This document shows positions 1 through 6,784 of a DNA stretch of 64,000 bases, in pieces. Source of the stretch: CAYYKK01 sp046351395 (GTDB lineage: Bacteria; Myxococcota_A; Polyangia; Polyangiales; Polyangiaceae); contig JAXLYP010000013.1 of NCBI GenBank assembly GCA_046351395.1, positions 1 through 64,000 on the forward strand, read 5' to 3'. A program made the translations under genes and the position numbers. The notes beneath the pieces were generated by a model. It was not told the DNA's origin and did no database searches. It saw only the letters and a program-made list of their open reading frames with translations. Positions within the stretch are counted from its first letter, which is position 1, and each line of letters begins with the position of its first letter.

Positions 1-235
1 CAGCATCATCGCCTCGTGTCGGCTCCATCGTCTCGACGTGCTCGACTACATCGCCGACGTACTCCGCGTGCTCCCCCACTGGCCGAAGGACCGATACATC
101 GAGCTCGCCCCGCTTCACTGGCGAGCAACGCGCGCCACGCTGGTTGAGCAGGAACTCGCGGCCCCCGCTGGTGTGATCACGGTCCCTCCGCCGCCCGTGC
201 GCTCTGCGATCGCGGCGCCGGTTCCACCGGACTGA
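1..235 (+). CDS. tnpC: IS66-family transposase TnpC, C-terminal end (partial)
   Basis: Only the last 77 or so codons are present; the reading frame enters at base 2 and stops with TGA at 233-235. The residues equal the C-terminus of the IS66 transposase at 30293-32040, including the segment DVLRVLPHWPKDRYIELAPL, which is typical of the C-terminal piece of IS66 TnpC following the DDE core. Function by family: DDE transposase of IS66, acting with TnpA and TnpB. The catalytic part is off the window, so activity cannot be judged. Confidence 0.9.
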   Translation, partial: SIIASCRLHRLDVLDYIADVLRVLPHWPKDRYIELAPLHWRATRATLVEQELAAPAGVITVPPPPVRSAIAAPVPPD

Positions 236-302
236 CGCCGCCTGCCGCAATGTCTGGACTCCGTCAACCGGCGACCCACCGTGGGGTCCACGCAGCGGTT
301 AC
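1..302 (+). mobile_element. IS66-family element, right end (partial copy)
   Basis: Bases 1-302 match 31806-32107, the right end of the complete IS66 element later in the window, by eye without a difference. The match stops exactly at the inverted-repeat end (cagcggttac at 293-302), after which the two loci diverge. The rest of this copy lies upstream of the window. The 8 bases after the end (303-310, gatagtga) would be its target duplication if the copy is complete; this cannot be tested here. Confidence 0.93.
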
Positions 303-425
303 GATAGTGATCCACGGCGGCGTAGAGTGCGTATTCCGGCCTGACGCGGGCATCGAATCCGGCGTGACCCGAGCGGCGGTTCCGTCGGCACCTGGCCAGC
401 GGTTCCGGAGGACTCGGGCACCCGT
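303..425. mobile_element. Decayed terminal repeats of an older IS21-like element (left half)
   Basis: This stretch repeats variants of attccgg...cacccgggc (for example gtgcgtattccggcctgacg at 330-349, then atccgg, gttccg, gttccgg at later positions). Removing the IS21 insert at 426-5260 and one CCCGT copy joins it to 5266-5345, which continues the same pattern (gattccggaaca, ggattccggagc). The same start, gtgcgtattccggcc, recurs at 10290-10304 beside a broken istB. I infer multiple terminal repeats of a second IS21-type family whose genes are gone here. Confidence 0.55.
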
Positions 426-554
426 TGATGAGCGACAATTACTCTTGCCGGCCGACGACAATTACTTTTGCCGGTGACGCGCCGTGCGGGCGGTTCGTGC
501 GACCGTGGGGCTCGGAGAGCTCCGAGCTGGCTCCCGGGGCTCCGGGAGCGAGCG

Positions 555-2069
555 ATGGTCACCGACGAGCAGGTCCGCGTTCTGAGGAAGAAACGGATGT
601 CAGGCGAAGAGATGGAGGCGGCCTGCGCGGCCGCAGGGATGAGCGTGAGGACGGGGCAGAAATGGCAGAAGGGGATGATCCCCTCGGCCAGCAAGGGTGA
701 TCGCACCTGGCGGACGCGGGAGGATCCGTTCGCGGTGGTATGGGACGAGGAGGTGGTGCCGCTGCTTGGCGCGGCGCATGGCGAGAGGCTCGAGGCGAAG
801 ACGATCTTCGAGGCCTTGAATCGGAAGCGGAGCGCCGAGGAGAGGTTCGGCAGCGGGCAGCTTCGCACGCTACAGCGTCGGATCCGCGAGTGGCGCGCGC
901 ATCACGGCGCCCCCACGGAGGTGATGTTCCCGCAGGTGCACACAGCTGGGCGGATGGGCTCGTTCGACTTCACGCACGCGACGGAGCTCGGCGTGACCAT
1001 CGGGGGAGTCCTCTTCGTTCACCTGTTCTTCGAGTTCGTCCTCGCGTTCAGCGGGTGGCGGTTCGTGCAGCTCGCGTTCGGGGAGACATTCGAGGCACTA
1101 CTGTCGGGCCTGCAGGGCGCCTTCTTCGCGGCGAAGGGAGTCCCCGAGCGCGTGCGCCTCGATGGCCTCTCAGCGGCGACGCATGAGCTCGTGAAGACGG
1201 GCGGCCGTGCGCTCACGACTCGGTTTGCCGCGCTCGTCGACCACTACGGCTTCGTCCCGTCGAGGATCCAGCCCGGGGAGGGCCACGAAAACGGCGTCGC
1301 TGAGAAGGCTCACCACCTGCTCAAGAACGGGCTCGACCAGGAGCTGATCCTTCGCGGGAGTCGCGAGTTCGTCAGCGTCGATGCCTACCTGGCGTTCGTC
1401 GCCGACGTCGTGCATCGCAAGTTCCACGCGGGGAACGAAGAGAAGATCGCGCTCGAGCGCGCCGCGCTGAGAGCCTTGCCCGCGATGAAGGTGCCCGAGT
1501 ACAGCATCTTCCCGGGGCTGCGGGTCAGCGAATGGAGCACCATCAACGTGGGCGGGCGCATCTACTCCGTCCCATCCCGCCTGAAGCGTCACGAGGTCAC
1601 CGCCCGGCTGCACGCAGACTTCGTCGACGTGCGGCTCGGCACGAAGAGTGTGGCGACCATGCCGCGTCTTCGTGGGGACAAGAATCACCGCATCGACTAC
1701 CGGCACGTCATCTGGTCCCTCGTCCAGAAGCCCGGGGCCTTCGCAGCCTATCGATTCCGGGAGGACATGTTCCCGTCGCAGACCTTCCGCGAGGCCTACG
1801 ACCGACTCCGTCGCGGTCGCGGTGACCGCGCCGACGTCGAGTACGTCCGCATCCTGCATCTCGCGGCGAGCACGACCGAGCGCAGCGTCGAGGAGGCGTT
1901 GATCGCGCTGCTCGCGGAGGGCGAGGCGTTCGACTACGCGCGGGTGAAATCGATCGCACACCCGGCCGAGCCCAAGGTCCCGGTGGTCACCATCGGGAAG
2001 CCCGACCCCGGGGCCTACGACGACCTCCTCGAGTCTCGCGAGCTCCTCGCGTCTGGGGGCGCGTCGTGA
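555..2069 (+). CDS. istA: IS21-family transposase IstA
   Basis: DDE-type integrase/transposase of IS21 that cuts and joins element ends together with IstB. 504 residues with an N-terminal HTH region (about 1-50), an rve-like core with probable catalytic Asp138 (in GSFDFTHATEL), Asp203 (in VRLDGLSAATHEL) and Glu250 (in ENGVAEKAHH), and a C-terminal Mu-like beta domain around GGRIYSVPSRLKRH. The ATG at 555 is chosen over an in-frame TTG at 468 because gggag lies 6 bases upstream and the TTG sits inside the terminal repeats. The stop overlaps the istB start (GTGA). The residue assignment is by motif eye-match, not alignment. Confidence 0.93.
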   Translation: MVTDEQVRVLRKKRMSGEEMEAACAAAGMSVRTGQKWQKGMIPSASKGDRTWRTREDPFAVVWDEEVVPLLGAAHGERLEAKTIFEALNRKRSAEERFGSGQLRTLQRRIREWRAHHGAPTEVMFPQVHTAGRMGSFDFTHATELGVTIGGVLFVHLFFEFVLAFSGWRFVQLAFGETFEALLSGLQGAFFAAKGVPERVRLDGLSAATHELVKTGGRALTTRFAALVDHYGFVPSRIQPGEGHENGVAEKAHHLLKNGLDQELILRGSREFVSVDAYLAFVADVVHRKFHAGNEEKIALERAALRALPAMKVPEYSIFPGLRVSEWSTINVGGRIYSVPSRLKRHEVTARLHADFVDVRLGTKSVATMPRLRGDKNHRIDYRHVIWSLVQKPGAFAAYRFREDMFPSQTFREAYDRLRRGRGDRADVEYVRILHLAASTTERSVEEALIALLAEGEAFDYARVKSIAHPAEPKVPVVTIGKPDPGAYDDLLESRELLASGGAS

Positions 2070-2857
2070 GCACGACCTATACGCCCGAGAGAGGCGCACG
2101 CATCACGGAGCTCTTGACCTCGTGGAAGCTCACGACGGCCGCGGCCGAGCTCGTCCGACGAATGACCGCCGCCGGACAAGACGAGGCGCTCGTGCTTCTC
2201 CATGAGTGCCTCGAGCTCGAGGCCTCCGCGCGTGGGGAGCGTCGCGTCGACCGACTTCGCAAAGCCTCGAAGCTGCCCGCGGGCAAGACCTTCGAGACGC
2301 TCGATCGCACACGCGTTCCGCGGACCGCGCTCCTGCGGATCCAAGAGCTGCAGAGCGGCGAGTTCCTCGACCGCGGCGGCAACGCGCTCATCTTCGGCCT
2401 CCCCGGTGTCGGCAAGAGCCACCTCGCGTGCGCCCTGGGCCACTCCCTCGTCGAGCGCGGGCGCAGCGTGTTGTTCACGCCGACGTACCAACTCGTCCAG
2501 ACGCTCCTCGCTGCGCGCCGAGACCTCTCCTTGCCGCGCGCACTCCGCGCCCTGGACGTCTTCGACGCGCTCATCCTCGACGACCTCGGCTACATCCAGC
2601 AGACCGCCGACGAAGCCGAGGTGCTCTTCACCCTCATGGCCGAGCGCTACGAGCGTCGCTCCCTCGTGATCACGAGCAACCTCGTCTTCAGCGAGTGGGA
2701 CCGCATCTTCAAGAGCCCGATGGCCACCGCCGCGGCGATCGATCGGCTCGTGCACCACGCGACGATCGTCGAGATCGATCGCGGCAGCGTGCGCGCGGAG
2801 GACGCGAAGAAGCGCAACCCGAGGAAGGAGAAGGAGCCGAAGCCCGAGGACGCATGA
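2066..2857 (+). CDS. istB: IS21-family ATPase helper IstB
   Basis: AAA+ ATPase related to DnaC that assembles on target DNA and directs IstA. 263 residues, the usual IstB length. Walker A is GLPGVGKSH (about 112-120) and Walker B is ALILDDLGY (about 168-176), followed by the conserved LVITSNLVFSEW. The start is GTG at 2066, overlapping the istA stop by four bases, so translation is probably coupled. The C-terminus is Lys/Glu-rich (KKRNPRKEKEPKPEDA), longer and more charged than usual. Intact. Confidence 0.94.
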   Translation: MSTTYTPERGARITELLTSWKLTTAAAELVRRMTAAGQDEALVLLHECLELEASARGERRVDRLRKASKLPAGKTFETLDRTRVPRTALLRIQELQSGEFLDRGGNALIFGLPGVGKSHLACALGHSLVERGRSVLFTPTYQLVQTLLAARRDLSLPRALRALDVFDALILDDLGYIQQTADEAEVLFTLMAERYERRSLVITSNLVFSEWDRIFKSPMATAAAIDRLVHHATIVEIDRGSVRAEDAKKRNPRKEKEPKPEDA

Positions 2858-3172
2858 GCCGCTCGCGCCCACCACGAACGACGCCCGAGCACGGCCACGA
2901 GAGGAGGCGACCCGACCAACAACGAAGGGCCCAGCCGACGCATTCGCCCTCGCCGCTTCTGCAGCGACAGAGCGCCTGCCGGGCGTACGCCCGGCCCGCA
3001 ATTCGAGACACCCAAATCCTCGCCACCCGAGGAGGTGCCGTCGAACACGACCCTGACCAACCCCGACGAGACCGCCAGCGACAACTACCAGGACACCGGC
3101 ATCACGAGACGACGACAACTACCAGCTACGGAAGGCACCGACGACTACGCCGCGCGACCGGCAAAAGTAGTT
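2858..3172. other. Noncoding tail of the IS21 element before the intron
   Basis: About 315 bases of C-rich, low-complexity sequence between the istB stop and the intron. No supported gene. It ends with gaccggcaaaagtagttg (3159-3176), a further copy of the IS21 terminal-repeat motif in right-end orientation. The post-intron stretch 5160-5260 has a similar texture (cgacaactacc, accggcaagaatagttg), consistent with one tail interrupted by the intron. Confidence 0.55.
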
Positions 3173-3680
3173 GTGTGATGCCTGGAGGTACCCATGGATC
3201 CGTAAGGTGAAAGTCCTGAGGCGGTAAGAGATCGAAGCCGCATAGCTGGGGTGGCGCCGGCGTGGGAGATCCCGGCGGCGAAGCCCACCGACAAAGCCCT
3301 GCAAGGCAGGGTGAGCAAGCGCGCGGGCCGCAACGACCGTGAACGTCCGACCGAGGCCTCGTCAATTGAAGACCCGGGAGCCGAACCGCCACAATTACGG
3401 TGAAGGCTGCAGGGGACCCCGAACCGATCTGCGGGGGACCCACCCGGCGGGGTAGAGGACGGCGGCACGCGCACAAGGCCATGGGTTGAAACAGGGAAGG
3501 GCTCCTCGCCCCGCGGAGAAAACCCGCGGAAGCAAGGTAGCCGCGCGAGCCGAGAGGCGAAGCACGGCGAAGGTGAGAGCCCGGCGGATGGGCCCGTAGT
3601 AGCGATGAAGTGGGGTAATGCCCGCGGAGCGAAGGGGCCCTACCGGAGGCACTCGGAGCAAGAGGCGAGGCAGGAGCCGG

Positions 3681-4985
3681 ATGATAATACCGACCATCAG
3701 TCTGCAGGAGCTTCGCGCGAAGATAGGCCATCGGGCGAAGTCCGCCCCTGCGCACCGCTTCTGGGGAATGCACGTCCACCTCGTGAAGCTCAAGACGCTC
3801 GAGACGGCGTACCTGGAGGCGAAGCGCAACGGCGGCGCCCCCGGATCCGACGGGGAGACGTTCGAGGCGATCGAGGCGCGCAACCGGAGAGAGTTCCTTG
3901 CAGAACTCTCCGCGGAGCTGCGCTCGGGTGGGTATCGTCCCCGGCCGTATCGACGAAGAGAGATTCCAAAGGAGGGCGGCAAGGTACGCGTGATCTCGAT
4001 CCCGGCGATCCGAGATCGCGTCGTCCAAGGCGCGCTCCGGCTGATCTTGGAACCGATCTTCGAGGCCGACTTCTCGGACAGCTCGTTTGGGGCGCGTCCG
4101 GGGCGCTCGGCGCACCAGGCGATCGAGAGAGTGCGACTCGGGCTGCGCCAGCGAAGGCACCGCGTCGTTGATGTGGACCTCTCGCGCTACTTCGACGACA
4201 TCCGGCACGATTGGATGCTGGCGAAGGTCGCGCGTCGGGTTGTCGACGGCAAAGTGCTGGCGCTGGTGAAACAGTTCCTGAAGAGCACCGGCGACAGGGG
4301 CGTACCGCAAGGCTCGCCACTCTCCCCGCTTCTCGCGAACCTAGCGCTGAACGACCTCGACCATATGCTGGATCGAGGGAGCGGTTTCATCACCTACGTG
4401 AGATACCTCGACGACATGGTCGTCCTCGCTCCGAACTCCGAAAGAGGACGGGCGTGGGCCGACCGAGCGCTCGCTCGCATCCGCCATGAGGCGGAGGCGA
4501 TCGGCGTGTCGCTCAACACAGAGAAGACCCGCGTCGTCGCGCTAACCGACGAGCGGGCTGTCTTCGCGTTCCTGGGATTCGAGTTTCGATGGGTATCGAG
4601 CAAGAAAACCGGGTGGTGGTATCCATGCCTGACCCCGCGTCCGAAGAAGCTCACCGAAGTCCTACGACGAGTAAGGGACACGCTGCGCGGCGTCCAGCAC
4701 CTGCCAATGCAGGCGGCGGTCGCCCAGGTGAACCTGATCCTGCGTGGGTGGGCGAACTACTTCCGGATCGGGAACTCCAGTCAGGCGTTCGGCAAGCTCA
4801 AGTTCCACGCCGAACGCAAGGTACGTCGATTCGCTGCGAAGAAGAGCAAGCGCATGGGCTTTGGGTGGAAACGGTGGAGTAGCGCGATCGTGTACGGGGT
4901 CTGGGGTCTCTACGGGGACTATCACCTCGCGTACATGAGCGCGAAAGCGCGCACCATCCAAGAGACACATAACCCCGAGGGATGA
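3681..4985 (+). CDS. ltrA: Group II intron reverse transcriptase/maturase
   Basis: Intron-encoded protein that helps splicing and carries out target-primed reverse transcription. 434 residues: RT-0 to RT-7 domain including GAPGSDGETFEAIE, the KEGGKVRVISIPAIRDRVVQ block and the catalytic YLDD at about 242-245 (more often YADD), then the maturase X domain with LRGWANYFRIGNSS. No HNH endonuclease domain follows, so this is an endonuclease-lacking type. ATG 3681 is preferred to upstream in-frame starts because caggag lies 7 bases before it. The frame is intact. Confidence 0.92.
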   Translation: MIIPTISLQELRAKIGHRAKSAPAHRFWGMHVHLVKLKTLETAYLEAKRNGGAPGSDGETFEAIEARNRREFLAELSAELRSGGYRPRPYRRREIPKEGGKVRVISIPAIRDRVVQGALRLILEPIFEADFSDSSFGARPGRSAHQAIERVRLGLRQRRHRVVDVDLSRYFDDIRHDWMLAKVARRVVDGKVLALVKQFLKSTGDRGVPQGSPLSPLLANLALNDLDHMLDRGSGFITYVRYLDDMVVLAPNSERGRAWADRALARIRHEAEAIGVSLNTEKTRVVALTDERAVFAFLGFEFRWVSSKKTGWWYPCLTPRPKKLTEVLRRVRDTLRGVQHLPMQAAVAQVNLILRGWANYFRIGNSSQAFGKLKFHAERKVRRFAAKKSKRMGFGWKRWSSAIVYGVWGLYGDYHLAYMSAKARTIQETHNPEG

Positions 4986-4997
4986 CGCCTTCGCGGT

Positions 4998-5030
4998 GAG
5001 CCGGATGCGGGAAATCCGCCTGTCCGGTTC
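4998..5030 (+). ncRNA. Group II intron domain V
   Basis: The sequence GAGCCGGATGCGGGAAATCC, continuing to CCGGTTC at 5030, folds as a 34-nt hairpin: a GAGCCGGA/TCCGGTTC lower stem with the AGC catalytic triad, an internal bulge, and GCGG GAAA tetraloop upper stem. This is the diagnostic active-site element of group II introns. Confidence 0.88.
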
Positions 5031-5205
5031 GATGTGGCGGGCGCCGGAGACGGAGTGATGGAGAGGCGAGTGAGGCACCGTCAACCGAAAGGGACGGAAA
5101 CAGCTGGGCCCCCCTGTACACCACCGCGCCGGCGCCCGACCCGACCGCTGAGACGGGAGGCGAACCACGACGACGACGACGACGATCGAGAACGACAACT
5201 ACCTG

Positions 5206-5260
5206 GCGCCACCGGCAAGAATAGTTGTCGCTGACCGGAAGAAATAGTTGACGTCCATCA
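5206..5260. repeat. Right terminal repeats of the IS21 element
   Basis: Two right-end repeats, gccaccggcaagaatagttg (5208-5227) and gaccggaagaaatagttgac (5233-5252), inverted relative to the left-end pair at 432-475. The outer boundary CATCA mirrors TGATG at 426. IstA is expected to bind these sites. Confidence 0.8.
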
Positions 5261-5265
5261 CCCGT

Positions 5266-5407
5266 TCCGGCGGACCTGGCCACCGATTCCGGAACACCCG
5301 GGCGCGGATTCCGGAGCACCCGGGCACGGCTCGGGCTGGCTTAGTACCGGGACAAGCGCGAGCTTGCCGGCATGAAGCGTCGACCGGGTTCATCGAGGTC
5401 GACGTCT
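5266..5407. mobile_element. Decayed IS21-like terminal repeats (right half)
   Basis: Continuation of 303-425 after the IS21 insertion, with gattccggaaca and ggattccggagc units to about 5345. From 5346 to 5407 I see no gene or recognisable element. Confidence 0.45.
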
Positions 5408-5611
5408 CAGGCCAGGGGCTCACGCGGGGGAGCCTCCTCGTCCAGCGCGCTGGCGACGTCGTGGGTGGGTGGACCCCCGCTCACGCGGGGGCGAGGTGAT
5501 CGAGAACTGCGGGACCGTGATGGGTGGACCCCCGCTCGCGCGGGGGAGCCATCTACGAGCGCCTCGCTCCTGGCGATCGACCGCGTGGACCCCCGCTCGC
5601 GCGGGGGAGCC
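5408..5611 (+). CRISPR. Orphan mini-CRISPR, four repeats, type I-E-like
   Basis: Repeats start GTGGACCCCCGCTC and end CGCGGGGGAGCC (27-28 bp), each able to form a CCCCCGC/GCGGGGG hairpin. Two copies are identical (5524-5550 and 5585-5611); 5469-5496 has GCTCAC and a shortened 3' end; the first (5408-5434) keeps only ggggctcacgcgggggagcc. Repeat starts are 61, 55 and 61 bases apart, so spacers are 33-34 bp, matching the 61-bp period of type I-E arrays. No cas gene lies in the window and no clear leader is seen. Probably a relic or a solitary array. Confidence 0.75.
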
Positions 5612-5751
5612 AGAGCCGCCCCGCCGAGAGGTGGTTCCTGGGCAGGTGGACGGCCTTGCACCCAAAACCCGTGAAAAGCCGCTCTTGTCGTGCAGGTCAC
5701 TTCCCGTGCACTTGCTGATCGCGGCCCTCGAAGAACCGCCAGCCGGTCTCC

Positions 5752-5786
5752 AAAAAGCGAAAGGGCCAGCTCTCGCCGACCCTTTC
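5752..5786 (-). terminator. Rho-independent terminator of the small-ORF operon
   Basis: On the minus strand GAAAGGG...CCCTTTC pairs (5786-5780 with 5765-5759), with an inner TCGGCGAGAGCTGG loop that can also pair partly, followed by GCTTTTT (5758-5752). It lies just after the stop at 5795. Confidence 0.75.
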
Positions 5787-5794
5787 AACTTCAA

Positions 5795-5911
5795 CTACCT
5801 GCCTTCCGGACCCCTTCGGAGGCGTGCTCGTTCAGCGCTGCGGCGCAGTAGCTCCCGCTCTCGGGCTTCAGCCGCTCGCAAAACTCGACTCGCCTCCGTG
5901 TTGGCCTTCAT
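5795..5911 (-). CDS. Small basic coiled-coil-like protein (38 aa), unknown
   Basis: ATG at 5911 overlaps the TGA of the preceding small gene in an ATGA junction, so it is translationally coupled. Product starts MKANTEASRVLRAAEARERE and is an Arg/Glu/Ala-rich amphipathic helix. Stop TAG at 5797-5795, then a terminator. I recognise no family. The tight coupling and terminator are the main reasons to think it is real; chance cannot be excluded at this size. Confidence 0.45.
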   Translation of the reverse strand: MKANTEASRVLRAAEARERELLRRSAERARLRRGPEGR

Positions 5912-6066
5912 GTCCGAGGCAGCTTCGCCACGGGCTCCTCGCCCGGCCCCAGCGGTCGGATGTGAATCACCTTGGCCGATGCCTCTTGATAGACCTTCTC
6001 GGCGGCTATCCGTGCCGCCGTAGCTTGGGCCAACTCTGCGTCGTCTTGTCCTGACTCATTCGTCAT
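5908..6066 (-). CDS. Small acidic protein (52 aa), unknown
   Basis: ATG at 6066, product MTNESGQDDAELAQATAARI..., ending PVAKLPRT before TGA. The N-terminal half is Asp/Glu/Ala-rich helix, the C-terminal half is Pro-rich. ggag lies 8 bases upstream but inside the 3' arm of a perfect 12-bp stem (6070-6106), which should hide it from ribosomes. Followed by a coupled 38-residue ORF and a terminator, giving a complete two-gene transcription unit. No family recognised. A toxin/antitoxin or regulatory peptide role would be a guess. Confidence 0.5.
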   Translation of the reverse strand: MTNESGQDDAELAQATAARIAAEKVYQEASAKVIHIRPLGPGEEPVAKLPRT

Positions 6067-6069
6067 CAC

Positions 6070-6106
6070 ATCTCCAGTGCCGAAGCAACAAGCCTGGCAC
6101 TGGAGA
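6070..6106 (-). promoter_or_regulatory. RBS-sequestering hairpin upstream of the 52-aa gene
   Basis: Perfect 12-bp inverted repeat ATCTCCAGTGCC / GGCACTGGAGAT with a 13-base loop. In the minus-strand transcript the 3' arm contains the GGAG ribosome site and ends 3 bases before the ATG at 6066. It could instead be a palindromic operator in DNA. Confidence 0.6.
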
Positions 6107-6179
6107 TCATGTCAACGTCGATCCGTCGGAATCCTGCTCAGGCTCGCAAGCCACGTTCTTCGGTGCGAGCAAGGGTCCC

Positions 6180-6509
6180 ATGCCGGAAGAGATGACCCCC
6201 TCCGCCGACTTCTTTGATCGGCTCCATCAAGCGATCGGTGAACCCCTTGACGGTCACCCCGAGGAAGCTCGAACGATTGCTGAGGGTCAAACCGCAGCTG
6301 CATGGTTCTATAGCAATCGGGTGCAACGCCCGCGGCGCATTTGCGTCGTCGAATGCGGACCAGCCTCCAGGAACATCCGAATCTTCGAGGACATGGCGCC
6401 GGACTGGCGGATAACAGGCCAGTTGCAAGAGATAACGCGCAAGGCTCCACACTACCGAAACTTGGATGACGTAGCCCAGTTCGTAAAGCTCTACGTCTTG
6501 GGCGAATGA
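6180..6509 (+). CDS. Hypothetical protein (109 aa)
   Basis: No family recognised. The product (MPEEMTPSADFFDRLHQAIG...) has balanced composition and alternating hydrophobic strands (RRICVVECGPASRNIRIFED, then APHYRNLDDVAQFVKLYVLG), so it looks like a small folded alpha/beta protein, not a shadow frame. GC is lower than the surrounding core genes. Its 3' end overlaps by 19 bases the convergent gene at 6491-6760. A second in-frame ATG at 6192 could also be the start. Confidence 0.65.
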   Translation: MPEEMTPSADFFDRLHQAIGEPLDGHPEEARTIAEGQTAAAWFYSNRVQRPRRICVVECGPASRNIRIFEDMAPDWRITGQLQEITRKAPHYRNLDDVAQFVKLYVLGE

Positions 6510-6760
6510 AGTCGCAGCATTCCAAGCCGGTATAAGGCGTCGTCCCGAGCATCCTCAGCCGAGCGTCTTCTAGCGAAGACCTCCACGAAGGCGGCCATCT
6601 TGGGATCAGCTCGATCAAAAGGGAACGGAGGAGGCTCGTCGTTCTCCTTCACGTACGCATTCCAGGCTTCGACAAATGATTGGGCTGCTCGGCCCTTCAA
6701 CTCAAGTGCGGCCTTCAGATCCTGTTCGGCCGCCTCAACCTCCTCCCTCTCCACAAGCAC
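6491..6760 (-). CDS. Hypothetical protein (89 aa), last gene of the XRE-linked operon
   Basis: GTG start at 6760, 24 bases after the zinc-ribbon gene stop at 6785. The product is mostly helical and charged: an N-terminal heptad-like segment (EREEVEAAEQDLKAALELKG) and a second helix rich in Arg/Asp (FARRRSAEDARDDALYRLGM). No known domain recognised. Same strand and close spacing suggest co-transcription with 6785-9629. It overlaps the convergent gene ending at 6509. Confidence 0.62.
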   Translation of the reverse strand: MLVEREEVEAAEQDLKAALELKGRAAQSFVEAWNAYVKENDEPPPFPFDRADPKMAAFVEVFARRRSAEDARDDALYRLGMLRLHSPKT

Positions 6761-6784
6761 ACAATAAGTACACCGACCCCTCGA

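Larger units (their letters stand above)
3173..5090 (+). mobile_element. Bacterial group II intron with reverse-transcriptase ORF
   Basis: The 5' end fits the GUGYG rule: GTGTGATGCC starting near 3175. About 500 bases of structured noncoding RNA precede the RT gene. Domain V is clear at 4998-5030. The 3' end is uncertain; domain VI should lie in 5031-5090, and I could not identify the terminal AY with confidence. The intron sits next to a terminal-repeat copy of the host IS21 and does not interrupt istA or istB, so it would cost its host little. Confidence 0.82.
426..5260 (+). mobile_element. IS21-family element carrying a group II intron, with 5-bp target duplication
   Basis: The element begins TGATG (426) and ends CATCA (5260), the TG...CA ends expected of IS21. 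It is flanked by CCCGT at 421-425 and 5261-5265. Each end holds two copies of a degenerate terminal repeat: left 432-450 and 457-475, right 5210-5229 and 5235-5254 in inverse orientation, all variants of gacaattactcttgccgg. Inside are istA, istB, a noncoding tail and a group II intron. Both transposition genes are open, so the element may be active. Without the intron it would be about 2.9 kb, a normal IS21 size. Confidence 0.88.

Noticed and set aside
5346..5407. CRISPR leader upstream of the first repeat
   Set aside because: GC-rich, no AT-rich tract or promoter; first repeat itself is degenerate.
5795..6066. Toxin-antitoxin call for the micro-operon
   Set aside because: No family motif; size and coupling alone do not support it.
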